Shown: positions 9,029-17,236 of the stretch, in pieces
Numbering within the stretch: the first letter of the stretch is position 1
Layout: each line of letters begins with the position of its first letter
Origin: an uncultured Maribacter sp.
GTDB taxonomy: Bacteria; Bacteroidota; Bacteroidia; Flavobacteriales; Flavobacteriaceae
Reading direction: 5' to 3'
Length of the DNA stretch: 64,000 nt
NCBI RefSeq assembly: GCF_947495965.1
Contig: NZ_CANMBB010000002.1
Coordinates: 62,001 to 126,000 of the forward strand
Notes under the pieces: generated by a model
The model's input: the letters and a program-made list of their open reading frames with translations, nothing else
Told to the model about the DNA's origin: nothing
Databases searched by the model: none
Translations under genes and position numbers: made by a program

Positions 9029-9628
9029 ATGTCATCATATAAAAATTTAGAAGAATACGATCAAGAAATTACGAAAGAAGTACAAGAAAAATATACTTCT
9101 ATTTTAAACGGAATTGGCGAAGATGTTTCTAGAGAAGGTTTAATTAAAACTCCAGAAAGAGCCGCAAAAGCAATGCAGTTTCTTACGCAAGGATATGATT
9201 TAGACCCCGTAAAAATATTAAAGGGAGCTATGTTCAAAGAAGATTATGATGATATGGTTATTATTAAGGATATAGAATTATATTCTTTATGTGAGCATCA
9301 CATGCTACCTTTTTTTGGGAAAGCGCATATAGCTTATATTCCTAACGGTCATATAGTTGGACTAAGTAAAATCCCAAGAATTGTTGATGTTTTTGCAAGA
9401 AGATTACAAGTGCAAGAAAGGCTAACACATGATATATTAGAGTGCATAAATAATACTTTAAAACCAAAGGGAGTAGCTGTTGTTATTGAGGCATCTCATA
9501 TGTGTATGATGATGCGAGGTGTACAAAAACAAAATTCTGTTACAACTACATCAGGATTTAGAGGACAGTTTGAAAAACAAGAAACAAGAAATGAGTTTCT
9601 TAAACTTATAAGTTCTCATTTGTCATAA
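9029..9628 (+). CDS. folE: GTP cyclohydrolase I
   Basis: 199 residues. Converts GTP to 7,8-dihydroneopterin triphosphate, the first step toward tetrahydrofolate and related pterins. The zinc and substrate signatures are intact: [18 protein letters not shown] (Cys and His ligands), GLSKIPRIV, and [10 protein letters not shown] with the second zinc Cys, followed by NSVTTTS. Length is typical. It starts 171 bases from the divergent ABC ATPase with its own promoter box; a small membrane-protein gene follows 48 bases later. Confidence 0.96.
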   Translation: MSSYKNLEEYDQEITKEVQEKYTSILNGIGEDVSREGLIKTPERAAKAMQFLTQGYDLDPVKILKGAMFKEDYDDMVIIKDIELYSLCEHHMLPFFGKAHIAYIPNGHIVGLSKIPRIVDVFARRLQVQERLTHDILECINNTLKPKGVAVVIEASHMCMMMRGVQKQNSVTTTSGFRGQFEKQETRNEFLKLISSHLS

Positions 9629-9676
9629 TTTGGCATCTTTGTTGCTTTAGTAAGTATAGAACACTAAATTATTTAT

Positions 9677-9979
9677 ATGCCTACTACATCTAATAAAAAA
9701 ATAAAACACCTCTTTCTAAGCCTTTTGTTTGATGGTATAGGAATGCTTTCTTTTGCAGTTCCTTTTCTTGGAGATTTCTCAGATGTTATTTGGGCTCCTA
9801 TTTCTGCTTGGCTAATGATTAAACTTTATAAAGGGAAAATTGGGAAAGCAGCAGGACTAGTATCTTTTGTAGAAGAAATTATACCTGGGTTAGATGTTAT
9901 ACCAACCTTTACTATAATGTGGTTATATACTTATGTATTTAAAAAATCTAAATTTAGTAAGATTATAGATGTAGATTAA
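9677..9979 (+). CDS. Conserved 100-residue membrane protein
   Basis: 100 residues with hydrophobic segments at about 12-30, 36-48 and 72-88, positively charged ends and an IIPGLDVIPTFT motif. It matches a small conserved flavobacterial membrane-protein type of unknown function. It lies in the same direction as folE with a 48-base gap, so it might be co-transcribed with it; no functional link is evident. Confidence 0.75.
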   Translation: MPTTSNKKIKHLFLSLLFDGIGMLSFAVPFLGDFSDVIWAPISAWLMIKLYKGKIGKAAGLVSFVEEIIPGLDVIPTFTIMWLYTYVFKKSKFSKIIDVD

Positions 9980-10169
9980 TTTCTTCATTAAACGTTGCTT
10001 ATAATCTAGATTTAAATGCTTAGAAGTTTGTCTCAATTTTTTAAGATTATTTTCATAAAGATTTATCCAGAGGTTATTTGCTAATTCTTATTACAATGTA
10101 GCAATTGTTACAAAAATAGAATTCAAAAATTGTAACTTTACATAAGACCAATTTTTGAGATATTTAGTA

Positions 10170-11390
10170 ATGAGTAGACGTAAATTTATTAAAAAAGCCA
10201 CTCTAGGAACTCTTGCAGGTTTAATTGGTGCCGATATTGTTTTTGCAGCTTCAATGCCAGAAAATTATATCCCTATTGCTTCACAAGAACCAAATTTGTT
10301 TCAATTATTTGGTAAAAGTAAAGAGATGACTGTCCTAAATAGTAAACCATGGAATATAGAGGCAAAAGCACATCTTTTAGATGACAAGGTTACCCCTAAC
10401 AAGGCTATGTTTTTGCGTAACAATGGGTTGCTTCCAGAGAAAATAGATGTCGATAATTGGGTGCTAACAATAGATGGTGAATCTGTCAAAGAAAAAAAAA
10501 CATATTCTTTATCAGAATTAAAATCAAAATTTAAACACTATACCTACCAACTTACATTAGAATGTGGTGGTAATGGCCGTAGTGAATTTGATCCACCTGC
10601 TAAAGGTAACCAATGGACAATTGGAGCTGTCTCTTGCGCAAATTGGACAGGAGTAAGGTTAAAAGATGTTTTAGAAGATGCAGGTATAAAAGAAGATGCT
10701 GTTTATATAGGATACCATGCAATAGATTCGCATTTAAGTAGGGACCCAAACAAAGAACCTATTTCACGTGGTGCTCCAATGGCAAAAGCATTACAAGAAG
10801 AAACATTGTTGGCATTTAAGATGAATAATGATGCAATTCCTTTAGCACACGGATACCCATTACGTTTAATTGCTGGTGGTTGGCCGGCTTCTGTTTCTGG
10901 AAAATGGATTAATAGAATTAGTATTCGTAATAAAGTACATGATGGTACTAAAATGACGGGGACAGCATATCGTGTGCCATGCAAACCTGTTGCTCCTGGT
11001 GAAAAGGTTAAAGATACGGATATGTGTATTATAGAATCTATGCCTGTAAAGTCTCTAATTACATATCCTAAAACTGGAGCTATAATTAAAGAGAATAAAA
11101 AATTAAATATTAGGGGGCATGCCTGGGCTGGAGAATTAGAAGTTACCCAAATGGAATATTCTATAGATTTTGGAGCTACATGGCAAAAATGTACTATAGA
11201 TAAGCCAGTTAATAGACTGGCTTGGCAACATTTTAGCGCATCAATTTCTTTTCCACAAAAAGGGTATTATGAAATATGGGCAAGAGCTATAGACTCTCAA
11301 GGAGTAAAACAACCAATGGTTTTACCTGGTTGGAATCCAAAAGGGTATCTTAATAACGCATGTCATAGAATTGCAATTAAGGTAATTTAA
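10170..11390 (+). CDS. Tat-exported sulfite oxidase/dehydrogenase-like molybdoprotein
   Basis: 406 residues from the ATG at 10170; a TTG 15 bases upstream is less likely. The N-terminus carries a twin-arginine signal (SRRKFIKKA), consistent with export of a folded molybdenum cofactor protein. The central oxidoreductase domain has LECGGNGRS with the Mo-coordinating Cys at about 132, SCANWTGVRL and AGGWPASVSGKW; the C-terminal part (about 290-405) is the immunoglobulin-like dimerisation domain. The family oxidises sulfite to sulfate. The next gene, one base after the stop, encodes a c-type cytochrome, matching the SorA-SorB arrangement of sulfite dehydrogenases. Substrate is inferred, since related enzymes act on other sulfur oxides or reduce protein methionine sulfoxide. 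Confidence 0.87.
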   Translation: MSRRKFIKKATLGTLAGLIGADIVFAASMPENYIPIASQEPNLFQLFGKSKEMTVLNSKPWNIEAKAHLLDDKVTPNKAMFLRNNGLLPEKIDVDNWVLTIDGESVKEKKTYSLSELKSKFKHYTYQLTLECGGNGRSEFDPPAKGNQWTIGAVSCANWTGVRLKDVLEDAGIKEDAVYIGYHAIDSHLSRDPNKEPISRGAPMAKALQEETLLAFKMNNDAIPLAHGYPLRLIAGGWPASVSGKWINRISIRNKVHDGTKMTGTAYRVPCKPVAPGEKVKDTDMCIIESMPVKSLITYPKTGAIIKENKKLNIRGHAWAGELEVTQMEYSIDFGATWQKCTIDKPVNRLAWQHFSASISFPQKGYYEIWARAIDSQGVKQPMVLPGWNPKGYLNNACHRIAIKVI

Positions 11391-11391
11391 G

Positions 11392-11874
11392 ATGAGAGAA
11401 AACTCAAATTTTAGAACTCAAGTAAAGACCTTTTATGCGTTTTTATTAGTTTGTATTTCTCTTTTAGTACTTCTAAGTATTGTTCTATTAATGTATAATA
11501 GTAATCCAAATATTTTTACAAGTAAAAAGGAATTAGATATTAAAGATTATGTAGAAGTAAGTAAAGAAGATAACTATGATAAAATTGAGAATGGTATTCA
11601 TGTAAGAACTGGCTTTAAAGAAGGAGAAGGTTTAATGGAAACTGTAAATAATTGCACTAATTGCCATTCTGCTCAATTAGTTATTCAAAATAGGATGAAT
11701 AAAGAACAATGGGTAGAAACAATACAATGGATGCAAGAAACCCAGAATTTGTGGGATTTAGGAGATAATGAAGCTATTATAATAAATTATTTAGTAACTA
11801 ATTATCCGCCAGTTAAAAAAGGTAGGAGAGCTGTTTTATCTCCTGTACAATGGTATAATTTAGAGGATGAATAA
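11392..11874 (+). CDS. Membrane-anchored monoheme c-type cytochrome (SorB-like)
   Basis: 160 residues. One transmembrane helix (about 13-35) anchors a periplasmic domain with a single heme motif CTNCH (Cys88, Cys91, His92); Met102 or Met114 could be the distal ligand. The WVETIQWMQE helix and ENEAIINYL-like ending resemble the small cytochromes paired with sulfite dehydrogenases. Its start lies one base after the molybdoprotein stop and its end overlaps the hydroxylase gene by 8 bases, so all three are translated from one message. Likely role: accepts electrons from the molybdoprotein and passes them to the respiratory chain. Confidence 0.87.
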   Translation: MRENSNFRTQVKTFYAFLLVCISLLVLLSIVLLMYNSNPNIFTSKKELDIKDYVEVSKEDNYDKIENGIHVRTGFKEGEGLMETVNNCTNCHSAQLVIQNRMNKEQWVETIQWMQETQNLWDLGDNEAIIINYLVTNYPPVKKGRRAVLSPVQWYNLEDE

Positions 11875-12757
11875 ATACATATATGGTTTTGGTAACGCAA
11901 TAGAAGGTAGCATAAACTGGACATGGAAATCTATTTGTTTTGATGTTCCTTGGTATACCAATTACTTTTGGGGCTTATTTGTTATTTCTTTACTTGTTTG
12001 GGTTTTAGAAATTGTATTTCCATGGCGTAAAAAGCAATCTATTTTTAGGAAAGATTTTTGGTTAGATGCTTTTTATATGTATTTCAATTTTTTTATCTTT
12101 TCAATTATTATTAGTGGTTTTTATAAAGTTATAGAATTATTCTTCATAGAATTTAATATTAAAGTAACTAGTTTAGCAATTTTTAATTTAGAGATTTTAC
12201 CTGTCTGGGGAAAACTACTAGTTTTTTTTATAACTCTAGATTTTGTACAATGGTTTACCCATATATTACTACATAAATATCCGTTACTTTGGCGTTTTCA
12301 TAAAATTCACCATAGTGTAAAAGAAATGGGGTTTGCAGCACACTTGCGTTACCATTGGATGGAAAATATATTGTATAAACCTTTAAAAACAATAGGGGTA
12401 ATGTTGTTGGGTGGTTTTGAACCTGAACAGGCTTATATTGTTCATTTCTTTGCAATAGCTATAGGACATTTAAACCATTCTAATATTAAGATAACTTGGG
12501 GGGCTTTAAAATATATATTAAATAATCCTGTAATGCATTTATATCATCATGCATATACTATTCCAGAAGGTAAATATGGTGTAAATTTTGGTATTAGTTT
12601 AAGTCTTTGGGATTATATTTTTAGAACCAATTATATACCAGAATCTGAAGGAAAAATTGCCTTAGGTTTTGAAGGAGATGAAAAAGTTCCAAGTTCTTTT
12701 TTAAGTCAATTAACTTTTGGTTTTAAGAAAGAAAAAGGAAAAAATAAGACTGCCTAA
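11867..12757 (+). CDS. Sterol desaturase / fatty acid hydroxylase family membrane protein
   Basis: 296 residues with several membrane helices (about 23-43, 62-85, 105-125, 195-210) and the di-iron histidine clusters of the fatty acid hydroxylase superfamily: HILLHK, HKIHHS, a central HLNHSN and HLYHHAY. Such enzymes put a hydroxyl or double bond into lipids. The 8-base overlap with the cytochrome gene places it in the sulfite-dehydrogenase-like operon, an unexpected partner: either the cytochrome supplies electrons to it, or the lipid it modifies is linked to sulfur metabolism (inference). Note the second, unlinked family member at 42000-42956. Confidence 0.88.
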   Translation: MNKYIYGFGNAIEGSINWTWKSICFDVPWYTNYFWGLFVISLLVWVLEIVFPWRKKQSIFRKDFWLDAFYMYFNFFIFSIIISGFYKVIELFFIEFNIKVTSLAIFNLEILPVWGKLLVFFITLDFVQWFTHILLHKYPLLWRFHKIHHSVKEMGFAAHLRYHWMENILYKPLKTIGVMLLGGFEPEQAYIVHFFAIAIGHLNHSNIKITWGALKYILNNPVMHLYHHAYTIPEGKYGVNFGISLSLWDYIFRTNYIPESEGKIALGFEGDEKVPSSFLSQLTFGFKKEKGKNKTA

Positions 12758-12774
12758 AAATTTTAGACAGTCTT
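12746..12774. terminator. Bidirectional intrinsic terminator
   Basis: 14-base inverted repeat with one mismatch (AAGACTGCCTAAAA / TTTTAGACAGTCTT) overlapping the stop codon of the hydroxylase gene. It sits between convergent genes and can serve both strands. Confidence 0.8.
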
Positions 12775-12797
12775 TATAAAATTTAATTTGTATTTAT

Positions 12798-13382
12798 TTA
12801 TTCAATTTCAACACCTGAAAATGTAATATTTAAATCTTCAGAACCACCTGTAGAAGTTCCCCATGCATCACTATCATCAGTAGTTTGTGGCTCATGTATT
12901 AAAGCTATTTGTACATTCCCAGAGCTAGCTGCACCAGCTACCCATGTAGTTTTAACACCTAATTTACTTCCTTCAGCACCATCTGTATCATCACTATCTC
13001 TTGTCATAGTTAAACCTATACCGCTTACAGCATATTTAAAAAAGTGCTCATCTGCTTCCGGAATAATGTCATCATTTAAAACATCATCTGCAGGATCCTC
13101 AGATTCATTTGTTAGTACAAGGCCTAGAGAATATGTTGCTCCAGCAGTAAAAGTACCAGTAATAGTTTCTGTAGATACTCCATCTTGCCCGTCTGGTGCA
13201 ATACTTGCTAAAACCACCGTGTCTGTATTATCCGTAGTGTTTGTAAAGGTTAAAGTTACGTCTGTAATTAATTCTTCTTCAACGACTTCTTTTGGATCAT
13301 TGTCATCACTTGAGCAGGAGGTAAATGAAGTGATAAGTGTTAAACAAAATAATGCGCTAATAAAAAATTTACTTGTTTTCAT
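12798..13382 (-). CDS. Acidic lipoprotein of the 'type 1 periplasmic binding fold'-named flavobacterial family, TonB-receptor partner
   Basis: 194 residues: lipoprotein signal (ITSFTSC, Cys about 23), an Asp/Glu linker, then a beta-rich domain with GTFTAGATYSLGL, EADEHFFKY and GVKTTWVAG segments, ending with strand-rich LIHEPQTT. The pattern fits a flavobacterial lipoprotein family that I know mainly as a neighbour of TonB-dependent receptors. The many acidic residues and the single DEHFF motif would suit cation binding, which is inference. It lies 48 bases downstream of the receptor gene on the same strand and is likely the last gene of that unit. Confidence 0.65.
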   Translation of the reverse strand: MKTSKFFISALFCLTLITSFTSCSSDDNDPKEVVEEELITDVTLTFTNTTDNTDTVVLASIAPDGQDGVSTETITGTFTAGATYSLGLVLTNESEDPADDVLNDDIIPEADEHFFKYAVSGIGLTMTRDSDDTDGAEGSKLGVKTTWVAGAASSGNVQIALIHEPQTTDDSDAWGTSTGGSEDLNITFSGVEIE

Positions 13383-13430
13383 AGAATTTAAATTTAGATA
13401 ATTAATGTTTATTGTTTTTGTAGTATTTAT

Positions 13431-15830
13431 TTAATAATTGAGTTTTACTTGTAATGTTATATTTCTTCCTAAATCATCAGCAAAGTATCGCATACGATTT
13501 AAGTAATTTCTATAAGAAGTGTCTAAGAGGTTGTGAATCCCAATACCTATATTTAAGCGTGTTTTTTTATGTAATGGAAAAGTGGCTTCACTATAAAAAT
13601 GTAGTAAATGATATGCAGGCGGAGGAGAACTAATATCTATAGTTGTCATTTCTCCATTAAGTTCATTTTCTACTTCAAAATTAAAATCAGGAAATTCATT
13701 TTGTTCTAATACCCAATCAGATTTTAAACTAGCAGAAAAATTATGCCATGCTTCATTACTATATCTAATTTCATTTGTGGTATTAAATGACGGAATATCA
13801 ATTAATGGTAAATTAGTATCTAAATCATATCCTTTTATAAAAGCTGTTTTGTTTTGCCACTGTAGCGCATTCGTTATTTGGTAAGTAGCTGTAAGGTCTA
13901 TACCAAATAGGTTAGCATTTGTTTGTTGGTAACTCCATAAAGGAAAAGGGCCTCTTGTTGTTAGTATAAAATCTAAAGGTCTCAGATATATGTAATCTTT
14001 AATTTTGTTATAAAACACTTCGGTTATAACATTAAATTTTGATGTAGTATAGGTGTGCGAAGCAGAAATCCTATTAGCAACTTCTTTGTTAAATCTAAGA
14101 TCTCCTAATTCAAATCGTGCTGCGGAATGATGTAACCCATCGCTAAATAACTCTGATGCATTAGGGGGTCTACTTGCTAAATTATAGTTTAGTATAATTT
14201 GATTTTTTTCATTTAACCTATACTTTACTCCAACAGAAGCGGAGATGTTATGGTAGTCGAAAACAGGATTAGTTAAAAATTGTGTATTTGTTTCTTCTAT
14301 AATAATATCCGAAAAATCTACATTATAACCACGTTCTTCCCATCTAGACTTGCGATAGAATTTTTTAGCATCCATTCTGTTAAAATCATACCTTAACCCA
14401 GCATCTAAAACTATAGCATCATGTACGCGCCATTCCGTGGTAGTGTAAACTCCAAAATCATACTTAGTATAATCTGGAATTAAACGTCTTACACCAGTAT
14501 CTGGATTTGCAAAATTATCCTGATGCCTTGCCATGAATCCAAAATCAACTTTTCGGTCTAGGTTTGCATCTAAATTTACATCGGCTAATAAGGTATGTGT
14601 TTGTAGAGTCAGATCAACGGCAGGTATATTTTTTCTGTCCCCAATTCTTACATCAAATTCAAAGCGTTGGTTGTTTTGATAATCATATTGTAAACTAATT
14701 TTTCCAAAGTTTTGAAATCGTTTATAATAGTTTGCTTTAGCTAAATGATGTGTAATTTTTTGCTTGGGAACATTAATGGAGTAACTAAAATCTTCCATTA
14801 AAATGGGTTGCCCTAAATTTATAGCACGCTCAAGATCAAAAGCACTACCAATATGAGAAGCTCCTAAAATACCAATTTCACTATTTAAATAACTATAATA
14901 TAATTCAAAACCAGATTCAAATTTCTTTTTCCCCAACCTAGCAGCTAAGCCTACGGAGTTTAAACCTGTATTGGTAAGATTATAATCTGGAGTTTTAAAA
15001 TCCCCATTCTTTTTATAAGAACCCTGAATTTGAGCAAACCAGCCAGATGTATAGTTTTTGTTTAATGTAGAAGATATATGGTAACCTCTTCCATTAGTTT
15101 GCCCGCCAATAATAGTTCTTCCATAAAGTGTGTCTTTAAGAATAATATTGTTTGGATTAACAACAACTACACCACCTATAGCATCACCTCCATAGGCTAA
15201 TGAACCAGAACCCTTTATAACAGATATTTGATTTGCACTATTTATATCAATATTAGGAGCATGTTCTATTCCCCATTCTTGATCTTGTAAACGTACATTG
15301 TTATTTAGAATTAAAATTCTACTGCTATGCAAACCATTTATCATGGGTTTTACAATAGTATTTCCTGTGTTAATTGAAGAAACTCCAGAAACTTGTTGTA
15401 ACGCGTCTCCTAAGCTTGCTGCGCTAAAACGCTCTAAATCTTTAGTTTTTATAATAGATTCTTGCCCTGTATTAGTTTTTTTAATGAAGCTATCACCGTT
15501 TAAGGTTACTTCATTTAATTCTTCTATATGGTGCTCTAAATTTATTTTAGTGTAGGTATCACCATTTATTAAAACTGCAATACGTTTAGTTTCACAACCA
15601 ATATGAGAAACTTCTATATTGTAAGTTTGATCACATAAATCTTTAAATGTGAATTTTCCTTTTTCGTCTGCTATTGTTATTTTATTTGTGCCAACTAGTT
15701 TTACAGTTGCATTTATTAAAGGCTTTTTGTCGTGAAAGTCTAAAACTTCTCCAATAAAAATACTTTTACAATTTTGACTGTAAATAAAACCTGAGAATAG
15801 TACAAATAAAATTAGATAGATATTTTTCAT
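13431..15830 (-). CDS. TonB-dependent outer-membrane receptor, probable metal or metal-chelate uptake
   Basis: 799 residues. A signal peptide (about 1-18) is followed by a CarboxypepD-regulatory-like domain (about 22-110), a plug domain (about 115-230; SAASLGDALQQVSGVSSINTG, GGDAIGGVVVVNP) and a 22-strand barrel ending in an aromatic-rich strand and final Tyr. The short N-terminus has no STN signalling domain. Size and plug resemble siderophore, heme or zinc receptors rather than SusC polysaccharide receptors, and there is no SusD. Its neighbours, a His/Cys-rich small protein upstream and an acidic lipoprotein downstream, favour metal transport. Confidence 0.88.
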   Translation of the reverse strand: MKNIYLILFVLFSGFIYSQNCKSIFIGEVLDFHDKKPLINATVKLVGTNKITIADEKGKFTFKDLCDQTYNIEVSHIGCETKRIAVLINGDTYTKINLEHHIEELNEVTLNGDSFIKKTNTGQESIIKTKDLERFSAASLGDALQQVSGVSSINTGNTIVKPMINGLHSSRILILNNNVRLQDQEWGIEHAPNIDINSANQISVIKGSGSLAYGGDAIGGVVVVNPNNIILKDTLYGRTIIGGQTNGRGYHISSTLNKNYTSGWFAQIQGSYKKNGDFKTPDYNLTNTGLNSVGLAARLGKKKFESGFELYYSYLNSEIGILGASHIGSAFDLERAINLGQPILMEDFSYSINVPKQKITHHLAKANYYKRFQNFGKISLQYDYQNNQRFEFDVRIGDRKNIPAVDLTLQTHTLLADVNLDANLDRKVDFGFMARHQDNFANPDTGVRRLIPDYTKYDFGVYTTTEWRVHDAIVLDAGLRYDFNRMDAKKFYRKSRWEERGYNVDFSDIIIEETNTQFLTNPVFDYHNISASVGVKYRLNEKNQIILNYNLASRPPNASELFSDGLHHSAARFELGDLRFNKEVANRISASHTYTTSKFNVITEVFYNKIKDYIYLRPLDFILTTRGPFPLWSYQQTNANLFGIDLTATYQITNALQWQNKTAFIKGYDLDTNLPLIDIPSFNTTNEIRYSNEAWHNFSASLKSDWVLEQNEFPDFNFEVENELNGEMTTIDISSPPPAYHLLHFYSEATFPLHKKTRLNIGIGIHNLLDTSYRNYLNRMRYFADDLGRNITLQVKLNY

Positions 15831-15880
15831 TTTTATGAAATATCATGATTACTAATTTATTTACTAATTTAAATGAAGTA

Positions 15881-16231
15881 CTATGCTAGGTATGGGGGGG
15901 CTTTGTTTCTATTTTTATTTAAATAGCTTTGTTTGTGAAGTGTTTCAACATAACCTAATATTTTATTTTCAGGTATTTGTTGTGTTTTAGTAAGCTTTTT
16001 AAATAAAAAAACTGGAGTATTATTATAATCTAAATTGGTAAGATTAAAAGCAATTAAACAAATGTCGCAAGGGGTCTCTTCTTCATTTTCATCCCCATTA
16101 TGACTAGTATTATCATCTTGGCAATGACTTAATTCTTGTTCATGAAAATATACATGTAAATTAATAGTATTACTAGCTAGTAATACTACTAAAAAAAAGA
16201 GAGATGATATTTGTATAATATAATTTTTCAT
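15881..16231 (-). CDS. Small His/Cys-rich single-span protein, possible metal binder
   Basis: 116 residues. An N-terminal hydrophobic helix (about 5-22) is followed by a segment dense in potential metal ligands: HVYFH at about 26-30, SHC near 35-37, H44, then an acidic stretch and CDIC at about 55-58. The rest is unremarkable. The layout recalls the small DUF2946-type proteins that accompany TonB receptors and metal exporters, though I cannot confirm membership. A run of seven G (C in the message) at 15894-15900 lies in the last codons. First gene of the receptor unit, with a good promoter box directly upstream. Confidence 0.65.
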   Translation of the reverse strand: MKNYIIQISSLFFLVVLLASNTINLHVYFHEQELSHCQDDNTSHNGDENEEETPCDICLIAFNLTNLDYNNTPVFLFKKLTKTQQIPENKILGYVETLHKQSYLNKNRNKAPPYLA

Positions 16232-16242
16232 CAGAATTATCG

Positions 16243-16275
16243 CAAAGATAAAGCTTATCTAATAAATGAATACAA
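16243..16275 (-). promoter_or_regulatory. Bacteroidota-type promoter of the metal-receptor unit
   Basis: Reading the minus strand, TTG (16275-16273), 22 bases, then TATCTTTG (16250-16243), an exact TAnnTTTG. It leaves a very short leader before the ATG at 16231. Confidence 0.6.
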
Positions 16276-16313
16276 AAAAGTTGTCTTATTAGTAATTGGT
16301 AACATCTAGAAGT

Positions 16314-16631
16314 TTATTTAAATAAAAAACCTAAACCAAATCTGCTTAACATTTTCTTTTCAAAATTCCAGAAAAATTTAAATTGACCAAACAACCAGCC
16401 AAAAGCAACTAATAAAACTTGGTAAATTGGGAAAATAATTAAAATTCTCAGTAAAACATATATCACTGCTCCCCACCACTCACCAGAAAAAGATTCTCTG
16501 ACCAGGCCTAAAGAATTTAAAAGAGGTTTTGCTAAAAATACAGAGGAAGAACCAGTTACAGAAAAGACAATTAAAATTAGTATTATTTGAAAATTAGAAT
16601 CTATACCCCAACGTTTTTTAAGCTTCTCCAT
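16314..16631 (-). CDS. Small conserved membrane protein, DUF6787-like
   Basis: 105 residues with two long hydrophobic helices (about 15-38 and 55-80), an FSGEWWGAVIY motif between them and a C-terminal WNFEKKML segment. It looks like the Bacteroidota family DUF6787, sometimes mislabelled as diacylglyceryl transferase; none of the Lgt catalytic motifs are present. It has its own promoter box that overlaps the end of the upstream gene. Function unknown. Confidence 0.75.
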   Translation of the reverse strand: MEKLKKRWGIDSNFQIILILIVFSVTGSSSVFLAKPLLNSLGLVRESFSGEWWGAVIYVLLRILIIFPIYQVLLVAFGWLFGQFKFFWNFEKKMLSRFGLGFLFK

Positions 16632-16654
16632 GATTAATTTTAAAGAATGGATTG

Positions 16655-16662
16655 CAAATATA
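16655..16662 (-). promoter_or_regulatory. -7 box for the DUF6787-like gene
   Basis: CAAATATA on the plus strand, i.e. TATATTTG on the minus strand, 24 bases upstream of the start codon and only 5 bases from the end of the DUF6146-like gene. Confidence 0.5.
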
Positions 16663-16666
16663 CTTT

Positions 16667-17125
16667 TTAAATACGAGGCATAAAAGGACCTAAACGTTGA
16701 TTATACTTTCTTTGAAAATAAATAAAGTAATTGTATAGTTTGTAATTTACATCGTATCCATAATTAATATTTGGTTGGTAATTAATTTCTAGCTCATATA
16801 AATTAGGATTAAACCTTTGCGGTTGTAAAACTCTACGGTTCCATTCCGAAACATATATTTGATTTCTATTTTCTAAGTAAGTTTGCGAGTAAAAACCCTC
16901 AGGTCTTGCAGTGCTTTGTAACCAAAAATTAAAACCAGGTTCTATTATTATAATTTCATACTCAGTAATATCACTAGAAATTGTAATTGTATCTCCTTCT
17001 GTTTTATTAAAAGAAGTTTTCTCATCATCGGATATGGATATACGTTCTTTAGAAGTTTTACAATTATTGAAAATTATAAAACTTATACTAAGGAAAATTA
17101 ATAATTTAATGGTTGATTTTTTCAT
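16667..17125 (-). CDS. DUF6146-like lipoprotein
   Basis: 152 residues with a lipoprotein signal (IIFNNC, Cys about 22). The middle contains FNFWLQSTARPEGFYSQ and the C-terminal half is rich in Asn, Tyr and Arg (NPNLYELEINYQPNINYG), features of the Bacteroidota family DUF6146, whose function is unknown. It lies upstream of the DUF6787-like gene on the same strand. Confidence 0.72.
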   Translation of the reverse strand: MKKSTIKLLIFLSISFIIFNNCKTSKERISISDDEKTSFNKTEGDTITISSDITEYEIIIIEPGFNFWLQSTARPEGFYSQTYLENRNQIYVSEWNRRVLQPQRFNPNLYELEINYQPNINYGYDVNYKLYNYFIYFQRKYNQRLGPFMPRI

Positions 17126-17236
17126 TTCACCTAAAGTTACTATTTTTTTTAAAAGGTTTGTGTTTTTTTATGGTTTAGACCTTTTAAGGTAAGATATTTG
17201 TCCAAAAATAAGAGGGTTATATTCCAATTATAATTT

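Noticed and set aside
10155-10169. TTG start giving a five-residue extension of the molybdoprotein
   Set aside because: The ATG at 10170 places the twin-arginine motif at the very N-terminus, as expected for a Tat signal.
16314-16631. Prolipoprotein diacylglyceryl transferase
   Set aside because: 105 residues with two helices and none of the Lgt signature residues.
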